This document shows positions 1 through 10,613 of a stretch of DNA of 64,000 nt, one piece after another. A program made the translations under genes and the position numbers. Below the pieces are notes generated by a model. That model had not been told where the DNA came from, ran no database searches, and saw nothing but the letters and a program-made list of their open reading frames with translations. Numbering within the stretch: the stretch's first letter is position 1; every line of letters starts with the position of its first letter. The stretch is from Leptolyngbya iicbica LK (GTDB lineage: Bacteria; Cyanobacteriota; Cyanobacteriia; Phormidesmidales; Phormidesmidaceae), in NCBI RefSeq assembly GCF_004212215.1, contig NZ_QVFV01000002.1, positions 1,507,719 through 1,571,718 of the forward strand, given 5' to 3'.

Positions 1-53
1 TCCTTGCCCGACAGGAACTGGATTTTATGAAATCCTCATGCCTAAGTTCAGAC
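1..53. repeat. Partial dispersed repeat cut by the window edge
   Basis: The first ~50 bases closely match 39657-39699: both carry a run beginning TGCCCGACA, then GGATTTTAT(A/G)AAATCC, then CCTAAGT. The second copy is the right end of a ~110-bp element with several hairpins, so the window appears to start inside another copy. Two copies are seen directly; that it is a mobile MITE-like element is inference. Confidence 0.6.
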
Positions 54-65
54 CATCCAAGAAGG

Positions 66-851
66 CTACTTGTTTTTGGGCAGGCGGCGCTTTTTCGACG
101 GTTGCGATCGCCGTGTGTGGCCCTTGGTCGTGTTGATCAGGGCGTTCGCGGCGGCGACCACCGCTGGGTCGGTATCTTTGAGGGCGCGTTGTAGCCAGGG
201 CAATCGCTTCGCCGGGCTCACTGGCTCTAAGGCTTCGATCGCGGCTAGCCGCACGGTGGCGTCAGTATCGCGGGTTAACCGCCCGAGGACTGGTAGCCAG
301 CGAGCTTGGGACTGCATTCCGGCTTGGGGCAAAATTTCAGCGATCGCAGTGGCGACCTGATAGCGTGTGGCGGCATCCGGGGCATAGCTGGCAGCTAATA
401 CAGCATTAGGGTCAGCAACGCGGAGGTCTGAGGTCGGCGCTGACGAGCTAGAGGCTGACGCTGGGCCTTCGGGCACCGTCGGACTCTGCATAACCGGCTG
501 CGGCAGGGGAGTCGGAACCGTCGCCGTGACCGGCGTTTCGGCCCGTTGGGGCGAGGTAGCAACGGATGCAGTGGGGGGCTCAACCGGAGTCGCCACGGAG
601 GCCGGGGGGCTGACTGCGGCGGGAGCCGGAGCCGGACTGACCGCAGGAGCTGGGGCCGGGGCGGCATAGTCTCGGCGCAGCTGGTCAGTGGCTTCTCGCA
701 GCCGCCGCTCATGCTCCGATTCTGACAGGTCGAGTTGGCGCTGCAAATCTTGCACGATCGCGGCCTGACGCGACGCCTGTTTTGACGCGAGGAAATATGC
801 GATCGACCCTCCCGCTAAGACACCAATGATCAAACCAATCACGAATCCCAT
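66..851 (-). CDS. Membrane-anchored HEAT-repeat protein
   Basis: 261 residues. Residues 2-22 form one hydrophobic, glycine-rich membrane segment. Residues ~25-60 are charged and likely coiled-coil. Residues ~62-140 are a low-complexity Pro/Ala/Ser/Thr linker. Residues ~165-240 look like two HEAT-type helical repeats (RWLPVLGRLTRDTDATVRLAAIEAL, shortened here as two runs starting RWLPVLG and RLPWLQRAL). The tail is strongly basic. HEAT repeats usually mediate protein contacts; the partner is unknown. The ATG is followed at once by the membrane segment, which supports the start. It lies alone on the minus strand before the amidase gene. Confidence 0.75.
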   Translation of the reverse strand: MGFVIGLIIGVLAGGSIAYFLASKQASRQAAIVQDLQRQLDLSESEHERRLREATDQLRRDYAAPAPAPAVSPAPAPAAVSPPASVATPVEPPTASVATSPQRAETPVTATVPTPLPQPVMQSPTVPEGPASASSSSAPTSDLRVADPNAVLAASYAPDAATRYQVATAIAEILPQAGMQSQARWLPVLGRLTRDTDATVRLAAIEALEPVSPAKRLPWLQRALKDTDPAVVAAANALINTTKGHTRRSQPSKKRRLPKNK

Positions 852-991
852 CTGGTTAACCTCCCAACATGCCCAGCAAACCCTTTCAGAGGCTTAGTTT
901 ACCGCGAAGGGCGATCGCCATTCAGCTGGGACGGGCTCGGGCTGTGATCCATGAGGCGACATCGCCCCAAGTCGTGGATGATTAGGCCGAG

Positions 992-2410
992 TTAACCGCC
1001 ATTTGCCAGGGCAGGCCGATCGCAGTTCTGGAAAAAGGTGTGTTCTAGTTGAGCAGCGATCGCCAGCACCGTATCATCCGCTGCCGGGCGACCAATCAGC
1101 TGCACCCCCACGGGCAAGCCCGATGGAGTAAAACCAGTGGGGAGGGCGATCGCGGGCTGTCCACTCGCATTAAAAGGCGGACAGGGGGCAATCCAATTAA
1201 TAATGTTGTCCAGAATTTGCGGACAACGCAGGGATTGCCATTCGCCAATGCGGATCGCGGGATGCATGTACACCGGCGCGAGCACGATGTCGTAGTCCTG
1301 CAATTGCGCCACGATTTTTCGCGACACCACCTGTAGCTTGCTCACCGCCCGCAGGTATTTGCCACTGCGAATCTGCCAAGCTCGCCACCAGAGCCAGCGG
1401 TTCATTTTTTCCATCACAAAGAACGGAACGTTGGCTTCAGCCAGCACACATTGCCAGGCCGTGGTAAACGGTTCAATCAACTCGGATAAATCTGGCGGCG
1501 GCATCGACTCGACTTGATGACCCAGCGACTCTAAATGATGGGCGGTGTCGAGCACCGCTTGTTTGCAATCCGCATCGGCATCGCCAATGGGTTCAACGCC
1601 AGTGATGACCCCGATTTTGAGCGGCGGCGGATCAACCTGCGTGGCGGTGAGAAAGCTGGTTTCTGGCGGGGGCAACCAATACGGATCGCCCGTTACGTAA
1701 CCCGCCATCACATCTAAAAAAGCGGCGGTGTCGGACACGGTGCGCCCCAGCGGCCCGTTGGTTGCCAAACCGTGCAGCCGTTCGCCCACAGGGGCAAAAC
1801 TGACCCGCCCACGCGAGGGTTTCATGCCCACTAACCCACAGCAAAAAGCGGGACCACGCAAGGAACCGCCACCGTCAGAACCTTGGGCGATCGCGCACAA
1901 TCCCGCGGCCAATGCCGACGCCCCACCGCCCGTCGAGCCGCCTGCCGTATGTTCCAGGCTCCAGGGATTACGGGTGGGCAAGAAGCCGGGCGGTTCGGTA
2001 TAGGGAAAGGAACCGAGCTGCGACGTGGCGGTTTTGCCTAAAAAGACGAAACCCGCATTGCGTAAGCGGGGAATCAGGCCATCATCTTTTTCGGCGATGC
2101 GGTTTTTGGCGGCGGCAAGACCATAAGAACAGGGCACGCCCGCGATCGGATTCAAATCTTTGACCGACAGCGGCACGCCAAAAAATGGGGGCAGATCAGT
2201 TGGATCACTCGTGGCCAGGTATTCGGTCTTTTGCGTGGCGTCGGCGATCGCCGCTTCCCTCATGACGGTGAAATAGCTACCCAGGATGGGATTCAACCGC
2301 TCAATCCGCTCCAAATACAGTTCCGTCAGCTCCAGCGGGGAGATAGTTTTGTGGCGAATGAGGCGGGCTTGCTCTAACGCTGGGGTAAACGCAAGATCTG
2401 TTTTATCCAT
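992..2410 (-). CDS. Amidase signature family protein
   Basis: 472 residues, normal for the GatA/amidase family. The Ser-cisSer-Lys catalytic triad is present: Lys84 in SVKDL, the first Ser (159) of GGSTGGG and the nucleophile Ser183 in GSDGGGSLRGPA. Such enzymes hydrolyse carboxylic amides; the substrate cannot be read from the sequence. It is not clearly GatA: no gatB or gatC is nearby, and the signature is slightly altered (GGSTGG for GGSSGG, GGGS for TGGS). It is transcribed away from the nif cluster. Confidence 0.85.
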   Translation of the reverse strand: MDKTDLAFTPALEQARLIRHKTISPLELTELYLERIERLNPILGSYFTVMREAAIADATQKTEYLATSDPTDLPPFFGVPLSVKDLNPIAGVPCSYGLAAAKNRIAEKDDGLIPRLRNAGFVFLGKTATSQLGSFPYTEPPGFLPTRNPWSLEHTAGGSTGGGASALAAGLCAIAQGSDGGGSLRGPAFCCGLVGMKPSRGRVSFAPVGERLHGLATNGPLGRTVSDTAAFLDVMAGYVTGDPYWLPPPETSFLTATQVDPPPLKIGVITGVEPIGDADADCKQAVLDTAHHLESLGHQVESMPPPDLSELIEPFTTAWQCVLAEANVPFFVMEKMNRWLWWRAWQIRSGKYLRAVSKLQVVSRKIVAQLQDYDIVLAPVYMHPAIRIGEWQSLRCPQILDNIINWIAPCPPFNASGQPAIALPTGFTPSGLPVGVQLIGRPAADDTVLAIAAQLEHTFFQNCDRPALANGG

Positions 2411-3296
2411 GAACTCAATCGGGGACCTGCGTAGGTAAGCATATCGCGGATGTTTTCAGCGTTGCCCAGTCTGACAGACAGTATGGCAATTGGGGCAGAC
2501 AGCCACACGGCCACTCCCGAGACCGTCAGGACATGACCAAATCAAGCTGCCCATCGCATTGCAGGGGGAATGACCAGAAAACTCAACCCCAGCGGTCAGC
2601 AAAGCCACTGTTTGGCTCAATCGGCCTGCGCCTCTCCCTGGCCGGATAAAAACACCTGTGAACAGCTCGGCCATGGCATCGGTGCAGCCAGATCAGTCGA
2701 AAGCAACCAATGCATTTGCCCAGCCAGGAGTGTTACATCTCTTTACCGGAGAAATCGGTACTCCCTGACAAAAAGCGTAGGAAAAAGCAACAAACGATAC
2801 AGACGATTTTGATTTGTGTTTTCGCATGTAAAGAAACTGTATCGTCCTTAACCAAAGAAATGAACCCGAGTACTCAAGTGTTCCTACTTAGAAGCCTTGG
2901 CTGTTTGCCGTGAATGTCTTGTTCTATAAGGCGTTGGGGTGAGTGCAGAAAAGGTCGAAGGGGGCAGCAAAAACACCTGTCCCTACTCAATGAAATACTC
3001 GTGCCCCTAGTTTGGGAAAAAGTTTTGGGCCTACTATTTTGCGGCTTTGAGCGCTTGAGTACAGGCCTAATCACTCAATAAACCCTAGGGCGGGAATCGC
3101 CTCAATCAAAGTTAAGGCGATTGATATAACTCCTTCAACGCCAAACGGCTATCGCGCTGCCAGAGATTTCTAAGGTTTCCACCCTTGACGCCTTCCCTCA
3201 CCAAATCGTTAGCGAAGTGCCCACCCAAGCCTGATCAGAAAGACTCTCCAGCTCTATCGATAGCCCCTCAGCGGAATCTGGTTAATACTCACACGC
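2411..3296. other. Long gap upstream of nifB without a supported gene
   Basis: Almost 900 bases between the divergent amidase and nifB genes. Short open frames exist on both strands but none has a recognisable motif, a good ribosome site or plausible composition. The stretch presumably holds the promoters for both directions and may contain decayed sequence. I see no clear sigma-70, NtcA (GTA-N8-TAC with a -10 box) or other operator that I would defend. Confidence 0.5.
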
Positions 3297-3326
3297 AAAA
3301 GAGACGTGGCAAGCCGCGTCTCTTTT
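3297..3326 (+). terminator. Strong hairpin upstream of nifB (terminator or attenuator)
   Basis: The arms AAAAGAGACGTGGC and GCCGCGTCTCTTTT pair over about 14 bp with one G-T wobble. The 3' arm ends in TTTT followed by ATCTC, as in an intrinsic terminator. It ends 85 bases before the nifB ATG, and no plus-strand gene precedes it. It either blocks read-through into nif or sits in the nifB leader as an attenuator. Confidence 0.6.
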
Positions 3327-3411
3327 ATCTCACCTGCTCCCAGATGCCGCTCAGGATTTATGCGAACCACCACTCGCGGCTTTGACTGGACCCCACCCAC
3401 CCTGAGAGCCC

Positions 3412-4911
3412 ATGACGCCACCCCCTAACGCCACCACCGCCGAACCGACCCTCGACATTACCCTGACCAAGACTCAGACCAAAGTGAAGTCCGCTAAAGG
3501 CAGCAACTGCGGCTGTAGCACCTCCGGCCAGCCCAAGGAAATGGATGACAAGATGCGATCGCGCATCGAAAACCATCCCTGCTACAGCGAAGAAGCCCAC
3601 CACCATTACGCCCGGATGCACGTCGCCGTGGCCCCCGCCTGCAACATCCAGTGCAACTACTGCAACCGCAAATACGACTGCGCCAACGAGAGCCGCCCCG
3701 GCGTCGTCAGCGAACTGCTCACCCCGGAAGAAGCGGCCCATAAGGTACTGGTGGTCGCAGGCAAGATTCCCCAAATGACGGTGCTGGGCATTGCTGGTCC
3801 TGGCGATCCGCTGGCGAATCCTGAAAAGACGTTCCGCACCTTTGAGTTGATTGCGGACAAAGCGCCCGACATCAAGCTGTGCCTCTCGACCAACGGCCTG
3901 ATGCTGCCGGACTACGTGGACCGCATCAAAGAACTCAACATCGACCACGTCACCATCACGATTAATATGATCGATCCCGAAATCGGGGCGAAGATTTATC
4001 CCTGGGTTCACTATCGCCGCCGTCGCTATCGCGGCATTGATGGGGTGAAAATCCTCCACGAGCGGCAAATGGAAGGCTTGCAAGCCCTGCAAGAGGCCGA
4101 CATCCTCTGCAAAGTGAACTCAGTCTTGATTCCCGGTGTGAATGACGAACACATGCCGGAAGTCAACGCCGCAATCCGAGAACGAGGCGCTTTTCTGCAC
4201 AACATCATGCCTCTCATCTCGGCTCCGGAGCACGGTACCTACTTTGGCTTGAACGGCCAGCCTGGCCCCACCCCCAAAGAGCTGAAAGCCGTTCAAGACA
4301 AGTGCTCCGGCAATATGAAACTGATGCGCCACTGCCGTCAGTGTCGGGCCGATGCCGTTGGCCTGCTGGGTGAAGACCGCAGCCAAGAATTCACCAAAGA
4401 GAAGTTCATGGAAATGTCGGCGGACTACAACCTGGAAACCCGCCAAGCCGTCCACATCGGCATCCAACAGTTCAAAGCGAAGGTGCAAGCCGCGAAGGAA
4501 CTGGCTTCTAAGGGCGGTGCAGAAAGTTCTGACGCGATGCCTTCACCCAAGATTTTGGTCGCGGTGGCGAGCAAGGGCGGCGGCATGGTGAACCAGCACT
4601 TCGGGCATGCCAAGGAATTCATGATTTACGAAGTGGACGCGAATGAAGCCAAGTTCATCGGTCACCGCAAGATTGCCGACTACTGCCAGGGCGGGTACGG
4701 CGAAGAAGCGGCCCTGGACGGCATTCTCAAGACCATTGAAGACTGCAAGGCCATCTTTGCGATGAAGGTTGGCCCCTGTCCCCAAAAGGCCATCAAGGAA
4801 GCAGGCATCGAAGTGGTCGAAGACTACGGCGTGATTGAAGCGATCGCCCGCAAGTACTACGACCAAGCCGTTCTCGCCGAATCGGAAAGCCTCGCCTCGG
4901 TCATCGCCTAA
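3412..4911 (+). CDS. nifB: NifB, nitrogenase cofactor biosynthesis radical SAM protein
   Basis: 499 residues. NifB joins two [4Fe-4S] clusters, inserting carbide from S-adenosylmethionine and an extra sulfur, to make NifB-co, the precursor of FeMo-co. The radical SAM motif CNIQCNYC supplies Cys77, Cys81 and Cys84. Further conserved cysteines lie at 33-35 (NCGC), 57 and 90, and in the [10 protein letters not shown] segment near residue 310. The NifX-like carrier domain fused at the C-terminus begins near residue 379 ([13 protein letters not shown]) and contains NQHFGHA. It is the first gene of the nif cluster, with fdxN 60 bases downstream as in other cyanobacteria. Confidence 0.97.
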   Translation: MTPPPNATTAEPTLDITLTKTQTKVKSAKGSNCGCSTSGQPKEMDDKMRSRIENHPCYSEEAHHHYARMHVAVAPACNIQCNYCNRKYDCANESRPGVVSELLTPEEAAHKVLVVAGKIPQMTVLGIAGPGDPLANPEKTFRTFELIADKAPDIKLCLSTNGLMLPDYVDRIKELNIDHVTITINMIDPEIGAKIYPWVHYRRRRYRGIDGVKILHERQMEGLQALQEADILCKVNSVLIPGVNDEHMPEVNAAIRERGAFLHNIMPLISAPEHGTYFGLNGQPGPTPKELKAVQDKCSGNMKLMRHCRQCRADAVGLLGEDRSQEFTKEKFMEMSADYNLETRQAVHIGIQQFKAKVQAAKELASKGGAESSDAMPSPKILVAVASKGGGMVNQHFGHAKEFMIYEVDANEAKFIGHRKIADYCQGGYGEEAALDGILKTIEDCKAIFAMKVGPCPQKAIKEAGIEVVEDYGVIEAIARKYYDQAVLAESESLASVIA

Positions 4912-4916
4912 TCCCG

Positions 4917-4944
4917 GTAGGGGCGCACGGCCGTGCGCCCCTAC
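4917..4944. repeat. 28-bp perfect palindrome between nifB and fdxN
   Basis: GTAGGGGCGCACGG is followed directly by its exact reverse complement, with no spacer. The outer GTAGGGGCG/CGCCCCTAC ends match those of the 74-bp palindromes elsewhere in the cluster, and the left flank (ATCCCG) is shared too. It looks like a short member of that family. In RNA it would form a stem that could slow or end transcription, or protect the nifB message. Confidence 0.8.
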
Positions 4945-4971
4945 GAATCAACCCTCTATTGATTAATCGCC

Positions 4972-5325
4972 ATGACTTACACCATCACCTCGAACTGTAT
5001 CGGTTGCCAACGATGTCTCTCCGCCTGCCCCACTGCGGCGATCGCGGTGGATGGTGCCCAAGTCAGGATTAATGAATCTCGCTGTAACCAATGCGCCGAC
5101 AGCTTTAGCGTCCCCCAATGCTGGGCCATCTGTCCGACAAGCAATGGATGTATCGAGGCGATCGCCACCACCACCCCCGACTACTGGGAAACCTGGTTCG
5201 CCACCTACGCCCACATCGTCCAGCGCCTCCGCAAAACCGCCAAACCCCAATACTGGAACGCCTGGTTTGACCGCTACGCCGCCACCCTGAATCAGTTGCA
5301 AGGGAACGGGCCAGTCACACCCTAA
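4972..5325 (+). CDS. fdxN: FdxN-type bacterial ferredoxin (2[4Fe-4S])
   Basis: 117 residues. The first cluster motif is CIGCQRCLSACP (Cys9, 12, 15, 19). The second is the nif-type pattern with a longer insert, Cys38, 41, 50 and 54, plus Cys60. Residues ~65-117 form a C-terminal tail with aromatic residues. FdxN sits between nifB and nifS in many cyanobacteria. It is thought to supply electrons to nitrogenase or NifB; which of these applies here is not shown by the sequence. Confidence 0.93.
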   Translation: MTYTITSNCIGCQRCLSACPTAAIAVDGAQVRINESRCNQCADSFSVPQCWAICPTSNGCIEAIATTTPDYWETWFATYAHIVQRLRKTAKPQYWNAWFDRYAATLNQLQGNGPVTP

Positions 5326-5340
5326 ACATCCCGTAGAAGC

Positions 5341-5480
5341 GGGGTTCAAGGTACAGGGTTTAGCAGGGTTCAAGGTACAGGGTTTAAGGTTCAAGGCCGA
5401 CCCTAAACCCCAAACCCTAAACCCCAAACCTTAAAACCCTAGACCTTAAACCTTAAACCCTAGACCTTAAACCCTAACCC
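5341..5480. repeat. Two-armed heptamer repeat (GGTTCAA / CCCTAAA)
   Basis: A G-rich arm (5344-5397) of units such as GGTTCAA, GGTACAG and GGTTTAA is followed by a C-rich arm (5400-5480) of CCCTAAA, CCCCAAA and CCTTAAA units. The arms are roughly complementary and could form a long imperfect hairpin. It fills most of the fdxN-nifS gap. Heptamer STRR arrays are known in cyanobacteria. Confidence 0.85.
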
Positions 5481-5507
5481 CCTCACACACCCCTCGGAGC
5501 TTGCCCA

Positions 5508-6725
5508 ATGGTTGTCTATCTCGATAACAACGCTACGACCAAAATCGACCCCGCTGTTCTCGAAGCGATGTTGCCCTACCTGAGCGAGCTTTACGGCAAC
5601 CCTTCCTCGATGCACAGCTTTGGCGGACAGGTCAAAACCGCGCTGGAAGCAGCCCGCGCCCAGGTCGCCAGTCTGCTTGGGGCGCAGGATACCGAAATCA
5701 TCTTCAATAGCTGCGGCAGCGAAGGCAACAACACCGCGATTCACGCCGCCCTCGCCGCACAGCCGGAGAAGCGCCACATCATCACTACGGCGGTTGAACA
5801 CCCCGCCATTCTCTCGGTGTGCAAGCACCTGGAAAAGAAAGGCTACGACGTGACCTACCTCTCGGTGGATCGGCAGGGTCAGCTCGACCTGATGGAGCTG
5901 GAAGCGGCGCTGACGGGCGGCACGGCACTAGTGACGACGATGTACGCCAACAACGAGACGGGTGTGGTCTTCCCGGTGGAAGCGATCGCCCTCATGGCCA
6001 AGGAATACGGCGCGACCGTTCATGTCGATGCGGTGCAGGCGGTCGGCAAACTGCCTATTGACCTGAGTCGAAGCGCGATCGACCTGCTGACCCTCTCCGG
6101 TCACAAGCTCCACGCCCCCAAAGGCATCGGTGCCCTGTACGTCCGCAAAGGCTTCCGGTTCCGCCCCTTCCTCCTCGGCGGCCACCAGGAGCGGGGCCGC
6201 CGCGCCGGGACGCAGAACGTCGCCAGCATCGTCGCCCTCGGCAAAGCCGCTGCAATTGCTGAGTTGGATTTGGCCCAGGGGACGGACCCCTCCAAGGGGT
6301 CCGTCCCCTCAGAAGCGGCACTCCGGGATCTGCTGCAACGCGAACTGCTCGCCACCATTCCCGACTGCGAAGTTAACGGCGGCAACTCCCCCCGCTTGCC
6401 CAACACCACCAACATCGGCTTCAAATACATCGAAGGCGAAGCCATCCTTTACATGCTCAACCGCGAAGGCATCTGCGCCTCCTCCGGTTCCGCCTGTACC
6501 TCCGGTTCCCTCGACCCATCCCACGTGCTGATGGCGATGGGCCTGCCTTACACCATCCTGCACGGCTCCATCCGGTTCAGCCTTTCCCGCTTCACCACCG
6601 AAGCCGAAATCCAGCACGTCCTCGCAGTGATGCCGGGAATCGTCGATCGCCTCCGCGCCCTGTCCCCGTTCAACAACGACCAGGCCGATTGGCTGCAAGA
6701 ACGGGATGTCGCGCTGGCGACGTAA
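5508..6725 (+). CDS. nifS: NifS cysteine desulfurase
   Basis: 405 residues. A PLP enzyme that takes sulfur from cysteine and passes it to NifU for Fe-S cluster building. The PLP lysine is Lys200 in LSGHKLHAPKG. The active-site Cys330 lies in SSGSACTSGS, the signature of the NifS/IscS group. The N-terminus (VYLDNNATTKIDP) is typical, so the ATG at 5508 is kept. A short GC-rich stretch near residues 255-265 repeats GGACCCCT/AGGGGTCC and encodes a linker-like insert. Confidence 0.97.
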   Translation: MVVYLDNNATTKIDPAVLEAMLPYLSELYGNPSSMHSFGGQVKTALEAARAQVASLLGAQDTEIIFNSCGSEGNNTAIHAALAAQPEKRHIITTAVEHPAILSVCKHLEKKGYDVTYLSVDRQGQLDLMELEAALTGGTALVTTMYANNETGVVFPVEAIALMAKEYGATVHVDAVQAVGKLPIDLSRSAIDLLTLSGHKLHAPKGIGALYVRKGFRFRPFLLGGHQERGRRAGTQNVASIVALGKAAAIAELDLAQGTDPSKGSVPSEAALRDLLQRELLATIPDCEVNGGNSPRLPNTTNIGFKYIEGEAILYMLNREGICASSGSACTSGSLDPSHVLMAMGLPYTILHGSIRFSLSRFTTEAEIQHVLAVMPGIVDRLRALSPFNNDQADWLQERDVALAT

Positions 6726-6731
6726 CCCCCG

Positions 6732-6805
6732 GTAGGGGCGAGGCATTTTCGAGACACCATTTGGGACTCGACCGAAACGATTTTTCGAAAATGCCTCGCC
6801 CCTAC
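6732..6805. repeat. 74-bp long-armed palindrome, copy 1
   Basis: The left arm begins GTAGGGGCGAGGCATTTTCG. The right arm is its complement, with the sequence between them forming the loop. Four copies of exactly 74 bp occur in this window (this one, 15935, 17777 and 25562). The arms are nearly identical and the loops related but diverged. It lies between nifS and nifU. A non-autonomous mobile palindrome is likely. Confidence 0.9.
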
Positions 6806-6869
6806 GGACCCAACCACCCAACCACCCTGCCACCCTGCTACCCATCCACCTTCTTACCCAAAAAAAGCC

Positions 6870-7784
6870 ATGTGGGATTATTCCGAAAAAGTACTCGACC
6901 TCTTCTACAACCCCGTTAACCAAGGTGCCATTGAAGACGGCAACGAGCCCGATGTGGCCGTGGTCTTTGGCGAGGTGGGCAGCATTGCCTGCGGGGATGC
7001 CCTGAGACTGCACCTGAAAGTCCAGGTCTCGAAAGATCAGATTTTGGATGCGCGGTTCCAGACCTTTGGTTGCACGAGCGCGATCGCCTCTTCCTCGGCC
7101 CTGACCGAAATCATCAAGGGCAAGACCCTCGACGAAGCGCTGAACATCAACAACCACGACATCGCGGAATACCTCGGCGGTCTGCCCGAAGCCAAGATGC
7201 ACTGCTCCGTCATGGGTCAGGAAGCGCTAGAAGCCGCCATCTACAAGTATCGCGGCATCGAAGTCGAGCACCACGATGAGGATGACGAAGGCACCCTGCT
7301 CTGCAAATGCTTCGGCGTCACCGAAAACAAAGTCCGCCGCTTCATCCTCGAAAACGACCTGCAAACCGTTGAACAAGTCACCAACTACATCAAAGCCGGT
7401 GGCGGCTGCGGCTCCTGCCTCGCGGGTATCGAAGATGTCCTCATCGAAGTGCAGAAGGAAGCGGCGGACTCTGTCCGCGTCGCCGCCTCGGTCGCCCTGA
7501 AACAAGAAGCCGCTGCCACCGCCGTCGCCGAAGCCCCCGTTCGCACCCTGACGACTCTCCAGAAAATCACCCTCATCCAACAGGTGATCGACGAAGAAAT
7601 CCGCCCCGTGCTGATTGCCGACGGCGGCGACGTCGAACTCCACGACGTCGACGGCGATCGCGTCCTCGTCAAGCTCACAGGAGCCTGCAACGGCTGCGCC
7701 AGCAGCGGCGACACCGTCAAATACGCGATCGCGGCTCAACTGCGCGATCGGGTCCTCCCCACCCTCACCGTCGAAGCGATCTAA
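6870..7784 (+). CDS. nifU: NifU Fe-S cluster scaffold
   Basis: 304 residues with the full three-part architecture. Residues 1-125 are an IscU-like scaffold with ligands Cys41, Cys68 and Cys112. Residues 140-190 are the [2Fe-2S] domain with Cys143, Cys145, Cys178 and Cys181. Residues 225-304 are the C-terminal NifU domain with CNGC (Cys271, Cys274). It receives sulfur from NifS and delivers [4Fe-4S] clusters to NifH and other nif proteins. The linker at 195-225 is Ala-rich. Confidence 0.97.
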   Translation: MWDYSEKVLDLFYNPVNQGAIEDGNEPDVAVVFGEVGSIACGDALRLHLKVQVSKDQILDARFQTFGCTSAIASSSALTEIIKGKTLDEALNINNHDIAEYLGGLPEAKMHCSVMGQEALEAAIYKYRGIEVEHHDEDDEGTLLCKCFGVTENKVRRFILENDLQTVEQVTNYIKAGGGCGSCLAGIEDVLIEVQKEAADSVRVAASVALKQEAAATAVAEAPVRTLTTLQKITLIQQVIDEEIRPVLIADGGDVELHDVDGDRVLVKLTGACNGCASSGDTVKYAIAAQLRDRVLPTLTVEAI

Positions 7785-7789
7785 ACGGT

Positions 7790-7862
7790 TCAAGGTCCAC
7801 GGTTCAAGGTTCAAGGTTCAAGGCCCAACCCTAACCCGTAAACCGTAAACCGTAAACCTTAG
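7790..7862. repeat. Two-armed heptamer repeat (GGTTCAA / CCGTAAA)
   Basis: Repeated GGTTCAA units are followed by AACCCTAA, CCGTAAA and CCTTAGA units. As in the other nif gaps, a G-rich arm precedes a C-rich arm of roughly complementary heptamers, giving a potential hairpin just after the nifU stop codon. Confidence 0.8.
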
Positions 7863-9005
<1,143 letters not shown>

Positions 9006-9016
9006 ATCAACGGGCA

Positions 9017-9092
9017 GGTTTAACGACGCAGGCGTGAAGCCAAATCACTTGCGAGTCAGCCCTTGGGCCATTCACTCCCAACTCGTTAAACC
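9017..9092 (+). promoter_or_regulatory. Stem-loop between nifH and nifD
   Basis: GGTTTAACGA (9017-9026) and its exact reverse complement TCGTTAAACC (9083-9092) bracket ~56 bases just after the nifH stop codon. In RNA this could stabilise the nifH message or lower read-through into nifD, so that NifH is made in excess. That role is inference. CACTCAGCACCC-like heptamers follow it. Confidence 0.5.
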
Positions 9093-9167
9093 TCACCGTT
9101 CATGCTCAGCACTCAGCACCCAATTTCACTCCCAACACTCACTCCCTACGCTTATTGAGAGGGCATT

Positions 9168-10613
9168 ATGGCCACAGTAGAAGACAGAAAAGAGCTCATC
9201 CAGGAGGTGTTAGAAGCCTATCCTGCGAAAGCCAAGAAAATGCGGGCGAAGCACCTCGATGTCACCGAAGCCGAAGCCACTGACTGCGGTGTGAAGTCCA
9301 ACAAAAAGTCCGTGCCTGGCGTGATGACCACCCGTGGCTGCTCCTATGCTGGGGCCAAAGGGGTGGTCTGGGGTCCGGTCAAGGACATGATTCACCTCAG
9401 CCACGGTCCTGTGGGTTGTGGCTACTATTCCTGGTCCGGACGTCGTAACTACTACGTCGGTACTACGGGCGTCGATAGCTTCGGCACCATGCAGTTCACC
9501 TCCGATTTCCAAGAGCGCGACATCGTGTTTGGCGGTGACAAAAAGCTCGCCAAGATTATTGATGAACTGGGCGAACTGTTCCCCCTGAGCCAGGGCACCA
9601 CGATTGAATCAGAATGTCCGGTGGGCCTGATTGGGGACGACATTGAAGCCGTTGCCCGCCAAAAAGCTAAGGAAACGGGCTTACCCGTCATCCCTGTACG
9701 TTGCGAAGGCTTCCGCGGCGTGTCGCAATCCCTCGGTCACCACATCGCGAATGACACGGTGCGGGACTGGGTATTGCCCAAAGCTGATGAGTACCGCAAA
9801 CTGCCGGAAGGTTTCGAACCCGGTCCCTACGATGTCAACATCATCGGTGACTACAACATCGGTGGAGACGCCTGGCCTAGCCGTTTACTGCTCGAAGCGA
9901 TCGGGCTACGAGTCATCTCCCAATTCTCCGGTGATGGCACCTTTAACGAAGTAGTCATGGCTCCCCTCGCCAAAGTCAACCTCATCCACTGCTATCGGTC
10001 GATGAACTACATCTGCCGCTTCATGGAAGAGAAGTACGGCATCGGTTGGCTAGAGTACAACTTCTTTGGCCCCACCCAAATCGCCAAGTCCCTCCGCAAG
10101 ATTGCCGCCCAGTTTGACGAAACCATCCAGGCGAAAGCGGAAGAAGTGATCGCCAAGGGCCAGGCCCGCATGGATCAGATCGTCGCCAAGTACCGTCCGC
10201 GCCTCGAAGGCAAGCAAGTGATGATGATGGTCGGCGGCCTGCGCCCCCGTCACGTGGTTCCCGCCTTCCACGATCTCGGCATGGAAGTCATCGCCACGGG
10301 CTATGAATTCGGCCATGGCGACGACTACAAACGCACCACCGACTACGTCAAAGAAGGCACCCTGATCTACGACGACGTCAGCGGCTACGAGTTCGAAGAA
10401 TTTGCCAAGCAACTCAAGCCCGACTTAATCGCCGCCGGCATCAAAGAGAAGTACGTCTTCCAGAAGATGGCCCTACCGTTCCGCCAGATGCACTCCTGGG
10501 ATTACTCCGGTCCTTACCACGGCTACGACGGCTTCGAAGTCTTCGCCCGTGACATGGATCTGGCGATTAACAATCCCACCTGGGGTCTGATCAACACGCC
10601 TTGGGAGGAGTAG
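9168..10613 (+). CDS. nifD: NifD, nitrogenase MoFe protein alpha chain
   Basis: 481 residues. It binds FeMo-co and, with NifK, the P-cluster. The FeMo-co cysteine is in [11 protein letters not shown] and the FeMo-co histidine in [14 protein letters not shown]-cluster cysteines are in [17 protein letters not shown] and [11 protein letters not shown]. The start ATG follows a GAGAGG ribosome site. The gene is uninterrupted: no excision element is inserted in nifD, unlike many heterocyst formers. Confidence 0.99.
   Translation: MATVEDRKELIQEVLEAYPAKAKKMRAKHLDVTEAEATDCGVKSNKKSVPGVMTTRGCSYAGAKGVVWGPVKDMIHLSHGPVGCGYYSWSGRRNYYVGTTGVDSFGTMQFTSDFQERDIVFGGDKKLAKIIDELGELFPLSQGTTIESECPVGLIGDDIEAVARQKAKETGLPVIPVRCEGFRGVSQSLGHHIANDTVRDWVLPKADEYRKLPEGFEPGPYDVNIIGDYNIGGDAWPSRLLLEAIGLRVISQFSGDGTFNEVVMAPLAKVNLIHCYRSMNYICRFMEEKYGIGWLEYNFFGPTQIAKSLRKIAAQFDETIQAKAEEVIAKGQARMDQIVAKYRPRLEGKQVMMMVGGLRPRHVVPAFHDLGMEVIATGYEFGHGDDYKRTTDYVKEGTLIYDDVSGYEFEEFAKQLKPDLIAAGIKEKYVFQKMALPFRQMHSWDYSGPYHGYDGFEVFARDMDLAINNPTWGLINTPWEE

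Noticed and set aside
2456..2674. Minus-strand frame with a CPNC...C pattern as a possible transposase remnant
   Set aside because: No recognisable transposase motif and no ends; the cysteines alone are weak.
2874..3074. Possible insertion-sequence debris upstream of nifB
   Set aside because: No transposase similarity, inverted ends or target duplication could be seen.
5341..5480. Telomere-like CCCTAAA repeat as sign of eukaryotic sequence or a chromosome end
   Set aside because: It is one of a set of varied heptamer arrays in bacterial gaps; genes on both sides are bacterial nif genes.
9168..10613. DNA-excision element in nifD as in heterocystous strains
   Set aside because: nifD reads through intact for 481 codons and no recombinase gene is present.
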